From: Ornithinimicrobium faecis
GTDB lineage: Bacteria; Actinomycetota; Actinomycetes; Actinomycetales; Dermatophilaceae
DNA: 64,000 bases
Assembly: GCF_023923225.1 (NCBI RefSeq)
Contig: NZ_CP099489.1
Coordinates: 3,906,001 to 3,970,000, forward strand
Direction of reading: 5' to 3'
In this document: one piece after another, positions 43,325 to 51,038 of the stretch
How the letters are laid out: every line of letters begins with the position of its first letter
How positions within the stretch are numbered: position 1 is the first letter of the stretch
Program-made: the position numbers and the translations under genes
The notes under the pieces: generated by a model
Database searches by the model: none
The model's input: the letters and a program-made list of their open reading frames with translations, nothing else
What the model was told of the DNA's origin: nothing

Positions 43325-43363
43325 GTCGGCACAATTGAAATTGTGCCGACGTCGGCACAATTT
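43325..43363. repeat. Three alternating copies of GTCGGCACAATT, including a 26-bp perfect palindrome
   Basis: GTCGGCACAATT (43325-43336), its complement AATTGTGCCGAC (43339-43350) and a third copy GTCGGCACAATTT (43351-43363) follow one another. Bases 43338-43363 are a perfect palindrome of 26 bp. It lies exactly between the ISL3 right end and a truncated transposase gene, and looks like abutting IS ends. Confidence 0.85.
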
Positions 43364-43896
43364 CGAAAACGACAGCGAGTTCCTCACCCACGCCGTCATC
43401 GGCTGGGCCGCCGACCAACAGATCTTCTTCACCAGGTCCCGGCCGTACAAGAAGAACGACCAGGCCACCATCGAATCCAAGAACAACCACCTGGTGCGCA
43501 AGTACGCCTTCTACTACCGCTACGACACCGCTGAGGAGCGCACGGCGCTGGGCCGGCTCTGGCCGTTGGTCAACGACAGGCTGAACTACCTCACCCCGAC
43601 CAAGAAGCCGATCGGGTACGGGCAGGACCGCCACGGGCACCGCACCCGCCACTACGACAAGCCCGCTACCCCGCTGGACCGCCTCCTGAGCGCCCGGGTC
43701 CTTGTCCCCCCAGCAGGAGGCCGAGCTGACCACCTACCGCGACTCATTGAACCCAGCCGACCTCGCCCGCCGCATCGCCGAGCCACAAGAGCGGCTACTC
43801 GTCCTGGCCAAGGACAAGACCGAGCACCTCTACCTCGCCAGCTTCCCCTCAGCTCTGCCCGACGTCCGCCGCGGCATCCGCGTCCAGGCCAGCTGA
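43364..43896 (+). pseudogene. Integrase-core transposase remnant (5' truncated, one frameshift)
   Basis: The fragment begins abruptly at NDSEFLTHAVIGWAADQQIF, the second half of an rve/DDE core, and continues FTRSRPYKKNDQATIESKNN, LVRKYAFYYRYDTAEERTAL and LNYLTPTKKPIGYGQDRHGH. Near 43695 the frame shifts, and the family's C-terminus follows in another frame (QQEAELTTYRDSLNPADLAR, ERLLVLAKDKTEHLYLASFP) ending at 43896. The catalytic Glu region survives but the first Asp residues and the DNA-binding domain are missing, so it cannot be active. The element family is not certain. Confidence 0.8.
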
Positions 43897-43907
43897 GCCA
43901 CACCCAC

Positions 43908-43970
43908 TTTCGCGGGCAGTTCCTAGTTGAGGCACGGGCCCCGTTTCGCGGGCACCTTGACATGAGGCAC
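43908..43970. repeat. Direct repeats at the end of the truncated IS
   Basis: TTTCGCGGGCA occurs at 43908-43918 and 43944-43954, and TGAGGCAC at 43928-43935 and 43963-43970, giving two similar units of about 36 bp. Repeated sites like these are typical of transposase-binding ends of some elements. Bases 43971-44249 hold nothing I can identify. Confidence 0.6.
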
Positions 43971-44249
43971 CACGGAATGTGAAGACTCTCACATTGAGTT
44001 AGCAGGGTCACCTCCCCACACATGGCCAAGTGGTCTCCAACCTGATGATGGCCATGTCCAGTCGAAGACTCCGCCGTGCAGGGCGATCGAGCAGACCTTT
44101 GGCGAGTTCGGCAACGAGCCGACGGCTGGTGCCGAGCGGCCACGGGCCACTACGGCGATGATTCCCTGACGCCCAGCGGGTCGATACCTCCTGACCCAGC
44201 CATTTGGCATACAGGAAGAATGATGCGACTGCCCCGCCGCGCGCTCAAC

Positions 44250-44459
44250 ATGCACGCCCACCCACCGATCGTGGATCGGGCCACCTGGAAGGCCGCTGTC
44301 GCCGAACTTGACCAACAGTTGTCCCGGGAGAAGGCCGACACGCGGGAGGGCGACGCGATCGCCGCTGCCCGCCGACGACTCCCGATGACGGAGGTGCCCT
44401 CAACCGCCACTGTCGTGGGCCCCAACGGTCCGGTCTCCTTGGGACAGTGTGAGGGCTGC
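44250..44459 (+). pseudogene. DUF899-family (thioredoxin-like) gene remnant, 3' truncated
   Basis: About 70 residues remain: MHAHPPIVDRATWKAAVAEL, DQQLSREKADTREGDAIAAA and RRRLPMTEV, then VVGPNGPVSLGQCEG. This is the conserved N-terminus of DUF899 proteins (helix, RRRLPMxxV, beta strand before the thioredoxin-like core). The coding sense is lost at about 44459, right at the terminator of the oppositely oriented NlpC/P60 gene, so the remaining roughly 150 residues have been deleted. It is another scar in this mobile-element patch. Confidence 0.65.
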
Positions 44460-44470
44460 ACACATGCAAG

Positions 44471-44494
44471 AAGGCCCCGCCGGAGCGGGGCCTT
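44471..44494 (-). terminator. Intrinsic terminator of the NlpC/P60 gene
   Basis: Perfect 10-bp arms AAGGCCCCGC and GCGGGGCCTT with a 4-nt loop. Read from the minus strand the stem is followed by CTTCTTG. It lies 27 nt past the stop of the hydrolase gene. Confidence 0.85.
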
Positions 44495-44521
44495 CCTGTG
44501 TGGTGCGGGTGTTGTCGGTGC

Positions 44522-45379
44522 TCAGACGCGGCCGTAGCCGCTGACGCCGGAGAAGACCGAGCGGTAGGTGACGCCGACGCCGGGGTTGCCCGCGTCGTAG
44601 ACCATGCCGTTGCCGGCGTAGATGCCGACGTGATAGGCCGGGTAGCCCCAGAACACCAGGTCGCCGGGCTGCGGGTTGCTGACCGGGGTGGCGTAGGCCT
44701 GCTGGGCCGACGCGCTGCGGGGCAGGTTGATGCCGACCTGCGCGAAGACGTAGGAGGTGTAGCCGGAGCAGTCGAAGCCGGACGGGCTGCCGCCGCCGTA
44801 GACGTACGGGTAACCGACGTAGGACGCGGCAACGCCAATCACGCCGCCGCCACGGGGAGCGGGGGCCTGCTCCTGGACCGGGGCCTCCGCGCGCTCTTCG
44901 CTGCGGCTGGCGGAGTAGTCGTTGGAACGCTCCGAGTCCGTCGTCGTGCTCGGGGCCGAGCTGACGTCGGTGGTTGCCTCAGGGGCGGCAGCAGCCTCGG
45001 TCACCGGGGCAGCCTCAACAACAGGCTCCTCCTCGACGACCGGGGTGACGCCGGTGAAGCCGAGCGAGCCGAAGTCGGTCTCGACGTCCTCGGGGGCTGC
45101 GACGGCCACGGCGGGCAGGTCGGTGGGCTCAGCCATGATCGGCATGTTCGCGGCCAGCAGGTCAACGGCCGGGGTGGCAGTGAACTGGTTGCCGGAGACG
45201 ACCGAGGCGACCTCGTCGACGATGCCCTGGGGGTTGGCGCTCGCGGGGGCGACAACAGTGGCCAGCAGGCCACCGGACGTCGCGACAACAGCGGTCGTCT
45301 TCGCCGAGCGGGAAATCGTGGTGCCAGCTGCAGTGAGCCGACTGGGCGCGCGGTGGCGACCGGGGATGCGGTGGGTCAC
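44522..45379 (-). CDS. Secreted NlpC/P60-family peptidoglycan hydrolase
   Basis: A 285-residue exported cysteine peptidase that cuts stem peptides of peptidoglycan. A basic N-terminus and hydrophobic region (about 25-50, TTAVVATSGGLLATVVAPAS ending ANP) form the signal peptide. A Glu/Ala/Ser-rich linker spans about 90-185. The NlpC/P60 domain has catalytic Cys about 203 (GFDCSGYTSYVFAQVG), then RSASAQQAYATPV, QPGDLVFWGY and catalytic His (AYHVGIYAGNGMVYDAG). Start GTG 45379 is chosen for its GGAGAGG ribosome site; a TTG at 45394 is in frame. A ydaO-type riboswitch precedes it, so expression should respond to c-di-AMP. Confidence 0.93.
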   Translation of the reverse strand: MTHRIPGRHRAPSRLTAAGTTISRSAKTTAVVATSGGLLATVVAPASANPQGIVDEVASVVSGNQFTATPAVDLLAANMPIMAEPTDLPAVAVAAPEDVETDFGSLGFTGVTPVVEEEPVVEAAPVTEAAAAPEATTDVSSAPSTTTDSERSNDYSASRSEERAEAPVQEQAPAPRGGGVIGVAASYVGYPYVYGGGSPSGFDCSGYTSYVFAQVGINLPRSASAQQAYATPVSNPQPGDLVFWGYPAYHVGIYAGNGMVYDAGNPGVGVTYRSVFSGVSGYGRV

Positions 45380-45396
45380 GGTGTACCTCTCCAAAT

Positions 45397-45537
45397 GCTT
45401 GCGGGGTGAGCTGTCGGGCTCGGGCTGGAGTGCGCCCGGAGCTCCGGCGAACCGGAACTCTTAGCCCCTAGGGGCCGAAGCCCCAAAGGTTGGGTCCCCC
45501 GCTCCTGCCAGCGGTGTTCTCAAAGATCCGCCCGCAG
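45397..45537 (-). promoter_or_regulatory. ydaO-yuaA type (c-di-AMP) riboswitch
   Basis: On the minus-strand RNA the conserved blocks GCGGGGGACCCAA, TTTGGGGCTTCGGCCCCTA and CGACAGCTCACCCCGCAAGC appear in the right order and spacing, and 5' GCGGG can pair with 3' CCCGC as P1. The element ends about 18 nt before the NlpC/P60 start. In actinobacteria this class commonly controls secreted cell-wall hydrolases. Exact ends are estimated. Confidence 0.85.
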
Positions 45538-45540
45538 TGA

Positions 45541-45837
45541 CAGGACTCAGCGCCTGCGGGTGGAGCGCCTCCGGGGAGAGGCAGCGGGAACGAGAGTACA
45601 CACCCGATCGACCTAATGTCACGTTTCGGTAAAGGTCCTGTGGATAAAGAACAGGCATTCGCGCGGCTGTGGACGACTGACCTGCACGAACGTCGAGCAC
45701 CCTGGGACAACTCCCAGGGTTCCTGTGAGGGAGTTCACATCACAACAGCGCAACGTCCAGGTGTCCCCAGACGTCTAGCCAAAGTGCCCCTGGCGGGGCG
45801 CCCGTTCCGGGCGGAGAATGGTGGTGCGGCCGTCCGG
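45541..45837. other. Promoter region of the NlpC/P60 gene and left flank of the IS110 element
   Basis: No coding region is supported. It should contain the promoter for the riboswitch transcript (minus-strand TACTCT near 45594-45599 is a candidate) and a strong hairpin ACCCTGGG-acaact-CCCAGGGT at 45699-45720. The left boundary of the IS110 element falls somewhere in or just after this stretch but cannot be fixed. Confidence 0.4.
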
Positions 45838-46037
45838 TGACGCCGTTGTTCCCTATGGTCCCTCGAGGCCGTCGTCTAGCCGGGTGCGGGAACCACATGG
45901 TGGGCTCTTCAATGCTGCCGATCCGGACGCCGGTTCGGTGTCCGGTGTGAGCGCGAGGACTAGATTCGCTGGTTTGCCCTGGTGGTCCCCCCGGGCGGTC
46001 GCTTCTATCCGAAGTGATCTGACCAGGAGGTCGAGAG
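45838..46037 (+). ncRNA. Candidate bridge RNA region of the IS110 element
   Basis: IS110-group elements encode a structured bridge RNA in the non-coding end next to the recombinase gene. Here about 200 nt immediately upstream of the transposase are free of genes and fold-prone: CCGGACGCC-GGTTC-GGTGTCCGG (45923-45945) is a clear 9-bp stem, and ACCA-CA-TGGT lies just before. The target- and donor-pairing loops cannot be assigned by eye, so this is position-based inference. Confidence 0.35.
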
Positions 46038-47318
46038 GTGTTCACAGAGTCACAAGACGATGAGCAGATCATCGAGCGGGTCGCAGCGTTGGATATCGGC
46101 AAGGCCGAGATCGTGTGCTGCGTACGACTCCCAGCACCACCGGGAGGCAAACGGAGAGTGCAGGAGGTCAGCACACACTCCACGATGGTCGGCTCGTTGA
46201 GCGAGTTGGCCGAACGACCCGTCGAACTCGGCATCGAACGCGTCGTGATGGAAGCCACGAGCGACTACTGGCGGGCGCCCTTCTACCTGTTCGAGGCCCA
46301 CGGGCTGAACCCGTGGCTGGTCAACGCCAAAGACGTGCGCCACCTGCCCGGACGACCCAAAACGGACGTGCTGGACTCGGTGTGGTTGTGCAAGGTCGCC
46401 GAACGACAGATGCTGCGCCCCAGCTTCGTACCACCGGCCCCGATCCGCCGGTTGCGGGACCTGACTCGTTACCGGGTCGACCTGGTCGAGGTCCGTGGTG
46501 CGGAGAAGAACCGGGTCGAGAAGCTGCTGGAGGATGCCTGCATCAAACTGTCGGTAGTGGCCAGCGACATCTTCGGTGTGTCGGGCCGGGCGATGCTGGC
46601 CGCGCTGCTGGCTGGCGAACGCGACCCCGTCAAGCTGGCGGACATGGCCCGCACGCGGATGCGTCCCAAGATCAAGCTGCTGCGGGAGGCCTTCGCCGGG
46701 CTGCAGGTCGGGACCTTCGATGAGCATCACCGGTTCCTGCTGGCCAGGATGCTGGAACGGATCGACCGCACCGACGCCGACATCGCCGACCTCGATACCG
46801 AGATCGAGGTGATGATCGCCCCTTTCGGTGACGACGTGACCCGCCTCGATGAGATCCCCGGGATCGGCCCGACCGCTGCCGCGATCATCCTGGCCGAGAT
46901 CGGCACCGACATGACCAGGTTCCCCACCGCTGGCCACCTGGCGTCCTGGGCCAAGTTCGCCCCCGGGATCAAGTCCAGCGCTGGCAAGACCAAGGGCAAC
47001 GGGTCCACCGGACACGGCAACCGTTACCTGGCCCGCGTCCTGGGCGACGCCGCCGTCGCTGCTGCCCGCACCCACACCTTCCTCGGTGCCCGCTACCGAA
47101 ACATCGCCCGAAGACGTGGGAAGAAGAAGGCCATCGTCGCCCTGGGACGATCGATCCTGGTCATCATCTGGCAACTCCTGTCCGACCCCGAGGCCCACTT
47201 CATCGACCTCGGCGCCGACTACTACGACCGACGAGTCTCCACCGCCGCCAAACGCCGCAACCACGTCAAAGCCCTCGAAGCACTCGGCTACACCGTCACC
47301 ATCGAACCAGCCGCCTGA
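46038..47318 (+). CDS. IS110-family transposase (DEDD/Ser recombinase)
   Basis: A 426-residue IS110-type recombinase. The N-terminal RuvC-like DEDD domain includes VAALDIGKAEIVCCVRLP, VVMEATSDYWRAPFYLFEAH and NAKDVRHLPGRPKTDVLDSV, supplying the acidic residues. A coiled middle follows. The C-terminal transposase_20 domain has LDEIPGIGPTAAAIILAEIG and the Ser-containing SWAKFAPGIKSSAGKTKGNG, then HGNRYLARVLGDAAVAAART. The length and both domains look complete, so it may be active. GTG 46038 has an AGGAGG ribosome site 7 nt away. The element's ends lack inverted repeats, as usual for IS110, and are not defined here. Confidence 0.93.
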   Translation: MFTESQDDEQIIERVAALDIGKAEIVCCVRLPAPPGGKRRVQEVSTHSTMVGSLSELAERPVELGIERVVMEATSDYWRAPFYLFEAHGLNPWLVNAKDVRHLPGRPKTDVLDSVWLCKVAERQMLRPSFVPPAPIRRLRDLTRYRVDLVEVRGAEKNRVEKLLEDACIKLSVVASDIFGVSGRAMLAALLAGERDPVKLADMARTRMRPKIKLLREAFAGLQVGTFDEHHRFLLARMLERIDRTDADIADLDTEIEVMIAPFGDDVTRLDEIPGIGPTAAAIILAEIGTDMTRFPTAGHLASWAKFAPGIKSSAGKTKGNGSTGHGNRYLARVLGDAAVAAARTHTFLGARYRNIARRRGKKKAIVALGRSILVIIWQLLSDPEAHFIDLGADYYDRRVSTAAKRRNHVKALEALGYTVTIEPAA

Positions 47319-47421
47319 CCCACCCACACCCCATCCGGCTCCGCTGCGCTCCGCCGGAAGCTGTCGCGCGCCTGCTGAGTCCCATTCTCGGACTAGAGAA
47401 GATCTGCCCCGATGACTGCCC

Positions 47422-48117
47422 TCAGGGCGTGGTCACGAAGATGTGCGAGGCCACGTCGTGGGGCAGGGAGACGGCCGTGTCGCCCTCTCCCGCGCCTGTG
47501 ACAACGACGCGATCCCCCTCGGTCCGCGCCCTGATCTGCTGGCCCGGGGCGACGCCGGCCTCGCCGAGCAGGGCCAACACGTCTGGCTCCACCTGAGCCG
47601 GCTCACCGATGCGCACGACCTCGACCGTGAGGTCGGCCTCGTCGGTCAGCACGTCGATCAGGTGCTGCCCGCCTGCCGTGCCAGTCGCAGCGAACTCTGG
47701 ATCAAGCTCAGACAGCCCCGGGATCGGGTTGCCGTAGGGCGAGACGAGGGGGTCCTTGATGATCGTCAGGATCCGCTGCTCGACCTGATCGCTCATCACG
47801 TGCTCCCAGCGGCAGGCCTCCTCGTGCACGTGCGCGAGATCGAGGCCGATCACGTCGACGAGCAGGCGCTCAGCCAGCCGGTGCTTGCGCATCACGCGCA
47901 CGGCCGTGCGACGCCCGTGCTCGGTGAACTTCAGGTGTCGGTCGTCCATCAGGTTCACCAGCCCGTCGCGCTCCATGCGGGCCACGGTCTGGGAGACGGT
48001 GGGCCCGGAGTGGCCGAGTCGCTCGGCGATCCGCGCGCGCAGGGGCACCACCCCGTCCTCCTCGAGCTCGAGGATGGACTTCAGATACATCTCGGTGGTG
48101 TCGATCAGGTCAGTCAT
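47422..48117 (-). CDS. DtxR/IdeR-type metal-dependent transcriptional regulator
   Basis: A 231-residue repressor that binds Fe2+ or Mn2+ and blocks uptake or siderophore genes. The N-terminal winged helix reads TTEMYLKSILELEEDGVVPL, RARIAERLGHSGPTVSQTVA. The metal and dimer domain includes RHLKFTEHGRRTAVRVMRKH, ERLLVDVIGLDLAHVHEEAC and WEHVMSDQVEQR, which holds the expected His, Glu and Cys ligands, and SPYGNPIPGL. The C-terminal SH3-like domain is present. Similarity in the metal domain favours the iron-responsive DtxR/IdeR group. ATG 48117. The IS110 element sits just past its 3' end, so the gene itself is intact. Confidence 0.93.
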   Translation of the reverse strand: MTDLIDTTEMYLKSILELEEDGVVPLRARIAERLGHSGPTVSQTVARMERDGLVNLMDDRHLKFTEHGRRTAVRVMRKHRLAERLLVDVIGLDLAHVHEEACRWEHVMSDQVEQRILTIIKDPLVSPYGNPIPGLSELDPEFAATGTAGGQHLIDVLTDEADLTVEVVRIGEPAQVEPDVLALLGEAGVAPGQQIRARTEGDRVVVTGAGEGDTAVSLPHDVASHIFVTTP

Positions 48118-48261
48118 GGCTGGGCCCTCCGTGGCAACTCAAGGTCTGGCCCTGATCCTACTGAGGGCGACGGATATACCAACGCCGTGAGCAGCCCAGA
48201 CCATTCCTTGCCGTTTCAACGGTTAGCATGGGTCGGCGAATCCCACGACTGCAGGAGAACC

Positions 48262-48963
48262 ATGCCCAGGCCGGACCGTTCGACCAGCAATGCCCCCAAG
48301 GGCGGCAAGAAGAAGGGCGGCAAGGCCCCCCAGGGAGCGGCCGCCGACCGCCAGGCGCGGGTCGCCGCCATCCAGAAGAAGGCCAGCGCCAAGGGCCGCC
48401 GGAGCACCTCGGTGATCTGGATCGCCCTCGCCCTGGTCCTGGTCCTGATCGGCGGGTTGGTGGCCTGGGCAGTCATCGACCAGAACAACAACCGCCCGGG
48501 CATGGGCGCGGTCGTGACCTATGACGAGTTGGACGACCCCAGCGACGACCTGGGGCGCAACCACGTGCAGACAGCCGTGGAGTATCAGCAACACCCGCCG
48601 GTCGGCGGCGACCACAACTCGATCTGGCTGAACTGTGGCATCTATGAGGAGCCGGTCCCCAGCCACCACGCCGTCCACTCGTTGGAGCACGGCGCGATCT
48701 GGCTGACGTACCAGCCGGGCATCGCCGAGGGCGACCTGGACGCGCTGCGCGACCTGGCCTCCCAGGAGTTCGTCCTCCTCTCGCCCTACGAGGACCAGGA
48801 GTATCCGGTCATGGCAACCGCCTGGGGACGTCAGCTCGGGGTCGAGTCCGCCAGCGACACCCGCATCGAGCAGTTCATCCGCGACTGGCGGCAGGGACCG
48901 CAGACACCGGAGCCCGGAGCGGCCTGCAGCGGCGGCACCTCCGTGGACCGGGTCGGCGGCTGA
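48262..48963 (+). CDS. DUF3105 membrane-anchored protein
   Basis: A 233-residue protein with a basic low-complexity N-terminus, one TM helix (about 50-72, VIWIALALVLVLIGGLVAWA) and an extracytoplasmic DUF3105 domain marked by YQQHPPVGGDHNSIWLNCGI and HHAVHSLEHGAIWLTYQPG. These His/Cys residues may bind a metal. ATG 48262 has CAGGAGAA upstream. It is followed after 2 nt by a DUF305 gene; this pair recurs in actinobacteria and is thought to deal with metals such as copper, though that is inferred. No enzyme activity is established. Confidence 0.92.
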   Translation: MPRPDRSTSNAPKGGKKKGGKAPQGAAADRQARVAAIQKKASAKGRRSTSVIWIALALVLVLIGGLVAWAVIDQNNNRPGMGAVVTYDELDDPSDDLGRNHVQTAVEYQQHPPVGGDHNSIWLNCGIYEEPVPSHHAVHSLEHGAIWLTYQPGIAEGDLDALRDLASQEFVLLSPYEDQEYPVMATAWGRQLGVESASDTRIEQFIRDWRQGPQTPEPGAACSGGTSVDRVGG

Positions 48964-48965
48964 CC

Positions 48966-49748
48966 TTGGGCGCCGCCGCAGACGACGAGACCTCGGAGCC
49001 TTCCGCCCGGCAGTCATCGCGCTTCGGTGGGGTCGGCATCGGCCTGATCACGGGCGTGGCGGTCATTGGCCTCATCCTCGGGACCCAGCTGGGCTGGTTG
49101 GTCTTCGGCAACTCGACGCCGGGGGACGAGAGCGTCGCGGCCGGCTTTGCCCGGGACATGGGCGAGCACCACGCGCAGGCCGTCGAGATGTCGTTGGAGG
49201 TGCTGCAGACCACCGAGGACGAGGGCGTGCGCGCGCTGGCCACCGACATCGCCTCCACGCAGGGCAACCAGCAGGGGCAGATGGAGGGCTGGATCCGCAC
49301 CTGGGGCCTGCCGATGGCACGCCCCGGCGACCGGATGGACTGGATGGATCCCGTGGACCACTCCATGCACATGGTGGAGGGCGCCCCGATGGCCGGCATG
49401 GCCAACCCCGAGCAGATGGAGTCACTGCGGGCCGCTGACGGCGAGGCGGCCGACGTGCTCTATCTCCAGCTGATGACCACCCACCACATCGCTGGCGTCG
49501 AGATGGCCGAGGCTGCGGTGGATCTGGGCGTCGACGGCGAGGTGAAGCGCCTGGCTGCCGCCATGGTCAACGGTCAGGAGTCCGAGATCGACCTCATGCT
49601 CGGCATGCTCGAGGAGCGTGGCGAGCAGTCCCAGGAGCAGTCCGGGATGACGGTGGGGGTGGCCGAGCAGGGCGAGCCGATGGACCATGACGACATGGGC
49701 CACGGCGAGGACGACTCAGCGGACGACACCGGCGGCCACAACCACTGA
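48966..49748 (+). CDS. DUF305 membrane-anchored His/Met-rich protein
   Basis: A 260-residue protein with one N-terminal TM helix (about 20-45, GIGLITGVAVIGLILGTQLG) and two DUF305 (ferritin-like) helical hairpins. The repeat signatures are FARDMGEHHAQAVEMSLEVL and LQLMTTHHIAGVEMAEAAVD, i.e. M-x(2)-HH-x(4)-M twice. The tail is rich in His, Asp and Met (HDDMGHGEDDS), fitting metal binding on the outer face. The start TTG 48966 is 2 nt after the DUF3105 stop. A copper- or other metal-related role is inferred from composition and family. Confidence 0.9.
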   Translation: MGAAADDETSEPSARQSSRFGGVGIGLITGVAVIGLILGTQLGWLVFGNSTPGDESVAAGFARDMGEHHAQAVEMSLEVLQTTEDEGVRALATDIASTQGNQQGQMEGWIRTWGLPMARPGDRMDWMDPVDHSMHMVEGAPMAGMANPEQMESLRAADGEAADVLYLQLMTTHHIAGVEMAEAAVDLGVDGEVKRLAAAMVNGQESEIDLMLGMLEERGEQSQEQSGMTVGVAEQGEPMDHDDMGHGEDDSADDTGGHNH

Positions 49749-49755
49749 GCTCGCC

Positions 49756-50448
49756 TCAGGGCTGCAGCCGGGTCACTGCCCAGGAGGCTGCGTCGTCCAG
49801 GTCCCCGTCGCCCACGCGGGCGAGCACCAGGCGGTCGTGGAGCCGGTTGATGCGGCCGGCCCAGAACTCCACCTGGTCAGCCCTGACCCGCACCGCGCCC
49901 CAGTGCTCGGGCACCGGCACGTCCTCGGGACGTCCGTGGTCAGGGAACCGAGCGGCATACTCCGCATAGGTCGCCTCGAGTTGCTCCCGCCCTCCGGCGG
50001 GCTGTGACTGGTCCGAGGCCCAGGCGCTGACCCGCGAGCCCCACGGCCGCTGCTGGAAGTAGGTCTCCACCTCGGCCCGGTCCACCAGCTCTGCGGTGCC
50101 GCGGAATCGGACGGCCCGGAACATGCTCGGCCAGGTCAGGCTCGCCGCGATCCGCGGGTTGCCCGCCAACTGCCGTCCCTTGGTCGACTGCAGGTTGGTG
50201 ACGAAGCCCGGCCCGCGCGGGTCCAGGAAGCGCATCAGGACGGTGCGCACGTCCGGACCGTCCTCGTCCACGGTCGCGACCGAGAGCGCATCGGGCTCGG
50301 GCACGTCCCCCTGCTCCTCCTGGCGCGCGCGGGCTTCCTCGACCCACCGGCTGATCTGCTGGAAGGGTGTGGCGGCCAACTGCTCCTCCCCCAGCCCGGA
50401 CCCTGCATAGTCCGTCCGCAGCACTGCTCTCACCTCATCACTGGCCAT
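49756..50448 (-). CDS. pdxH: Pyridoxamine 5'-phosphate oxidase
   Basis: FMN-dependent oxidation of pyridoxine/pyridoxamine phosphate to pyridoxal phosphate (vitamin B6). The 230 residues show VRTVLMRFLDPRGPGFVTNL, the FMN-binding KGRQLAGNPRIAASLTWPSM, the signature YFQQRPWGSRVSAWASDQSQ and the C-terminal EFWAGRINRLHDRLVL followed by W. All family landmarks are intact. ATG 50448. Convergent with DUF305 with only 7 nt between stops. Confidence 0.96.
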   Translation of the reverse strand: MASDEVRAVLRTDYAGSGLGEEQLAATPFQQISRWVEEARARQEEQGDVPEPDALSVATVDEDGPDVRTVLMRFLDPRGPGFVTNLQSTKGRQLAGNPRIAASLTWPSMFRAVRFRGTAELVDRAEVETYFQQRPWGSRVSAWASDQSQPAGGREQLEATYAEYAARFPDHGRPEDVPVPEHWGAVRVRADQVEFWAGRINRLHDRLVLARVGDGDLDDAASWAVTRLQP

Positions 50449-50511
50449 GCCCTCAGTATGCGGCCCGCTTAGGGTGGGTGGTCAACGGGTTTCGTGGCGA
50501 GGAGGCGCACC

Positions 50512-51036
50512 ATGGCAGGCAAGGGCAAGGCGGCGGGTCGGCTCATCAAGTACGGGCCAATCGCTGTCACTGCTGCTCAGCGGTGGGGCCCCGTCGTGTG
50601 GGAGCAGGTGAAGAGCCAGCGCGAGCCGGCCGAGAAGTTCGTCCAGGACAAGGTGGCCAAGGGCAACCAGCGCAAAAAGGCGATGGCCCACGCCGCCACC
50701 GTGATCGACGGCTCGGTGTTGCAGGTCTTCCACCTCAACACGGCGCACTGGGTGGTCTTCTCCGGTGACGACCCGATCGCCGTCCACCCCCCGGCACAGG
50801 CGGACTTCGAGGAGCTCCTGGACCGGGCCGACCTGAGCAAGCGGGTGCTCCCCCAGGACAGCACCGTGATGGTCAAGGTGCCGCGGCCCCGACGGCGCAC
50901 CAAGGGGGCCACCGCCCGGGTGCCGCGTCAGGAGCCGGCGACCGGTCCGCATACCCCTGACTCCCCCGTCGCCCCGGGCCGCATCGTGCGGGGCGAGGTC
51001 ACGGGTGGGACGGAGGAGGCCGACCGCCAGCTGTGA
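50512..51036 (+). CDS. Conserved hypothetical protein, basic C-terminus (174 aa)
   Basis: A small protein with a basic N-terminus (AGKGKAAGRLIKYGPIAVTA), a helical segment, then a compact beta-rich part VIDGSVLQVFHLNTAHWVVF, SGDDPIAVHPP, and a Lys/Arg-rich end followed by a Pro/Thr/Gly tail. ATG 50512 has a strong GAGGAGG ribosome site. I have seen similar short proteins near pdxH in related actinobacteria but can name no function. It faces away from pdxH and stops 2 nt before the convergent membrane-protein gene. Confidence 0.7.
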   Translation: MAGKGKAAGRLIKYGPIAVTAAQRWGPVVWEQVKSQREPAEKFVQDKVAKGNQRKKAMAHAATVIDGSVLQVFHLNTAHWVVFSGDDPIAVHPPAQADFEELLDRADLSKRVLPQDSTVMVKVPRPRRRTKGATARVPRQEPATGPHTPDSPVAPGRIVRGEVTGGTEEADRQL

Positions 51037-51038
51037 AG

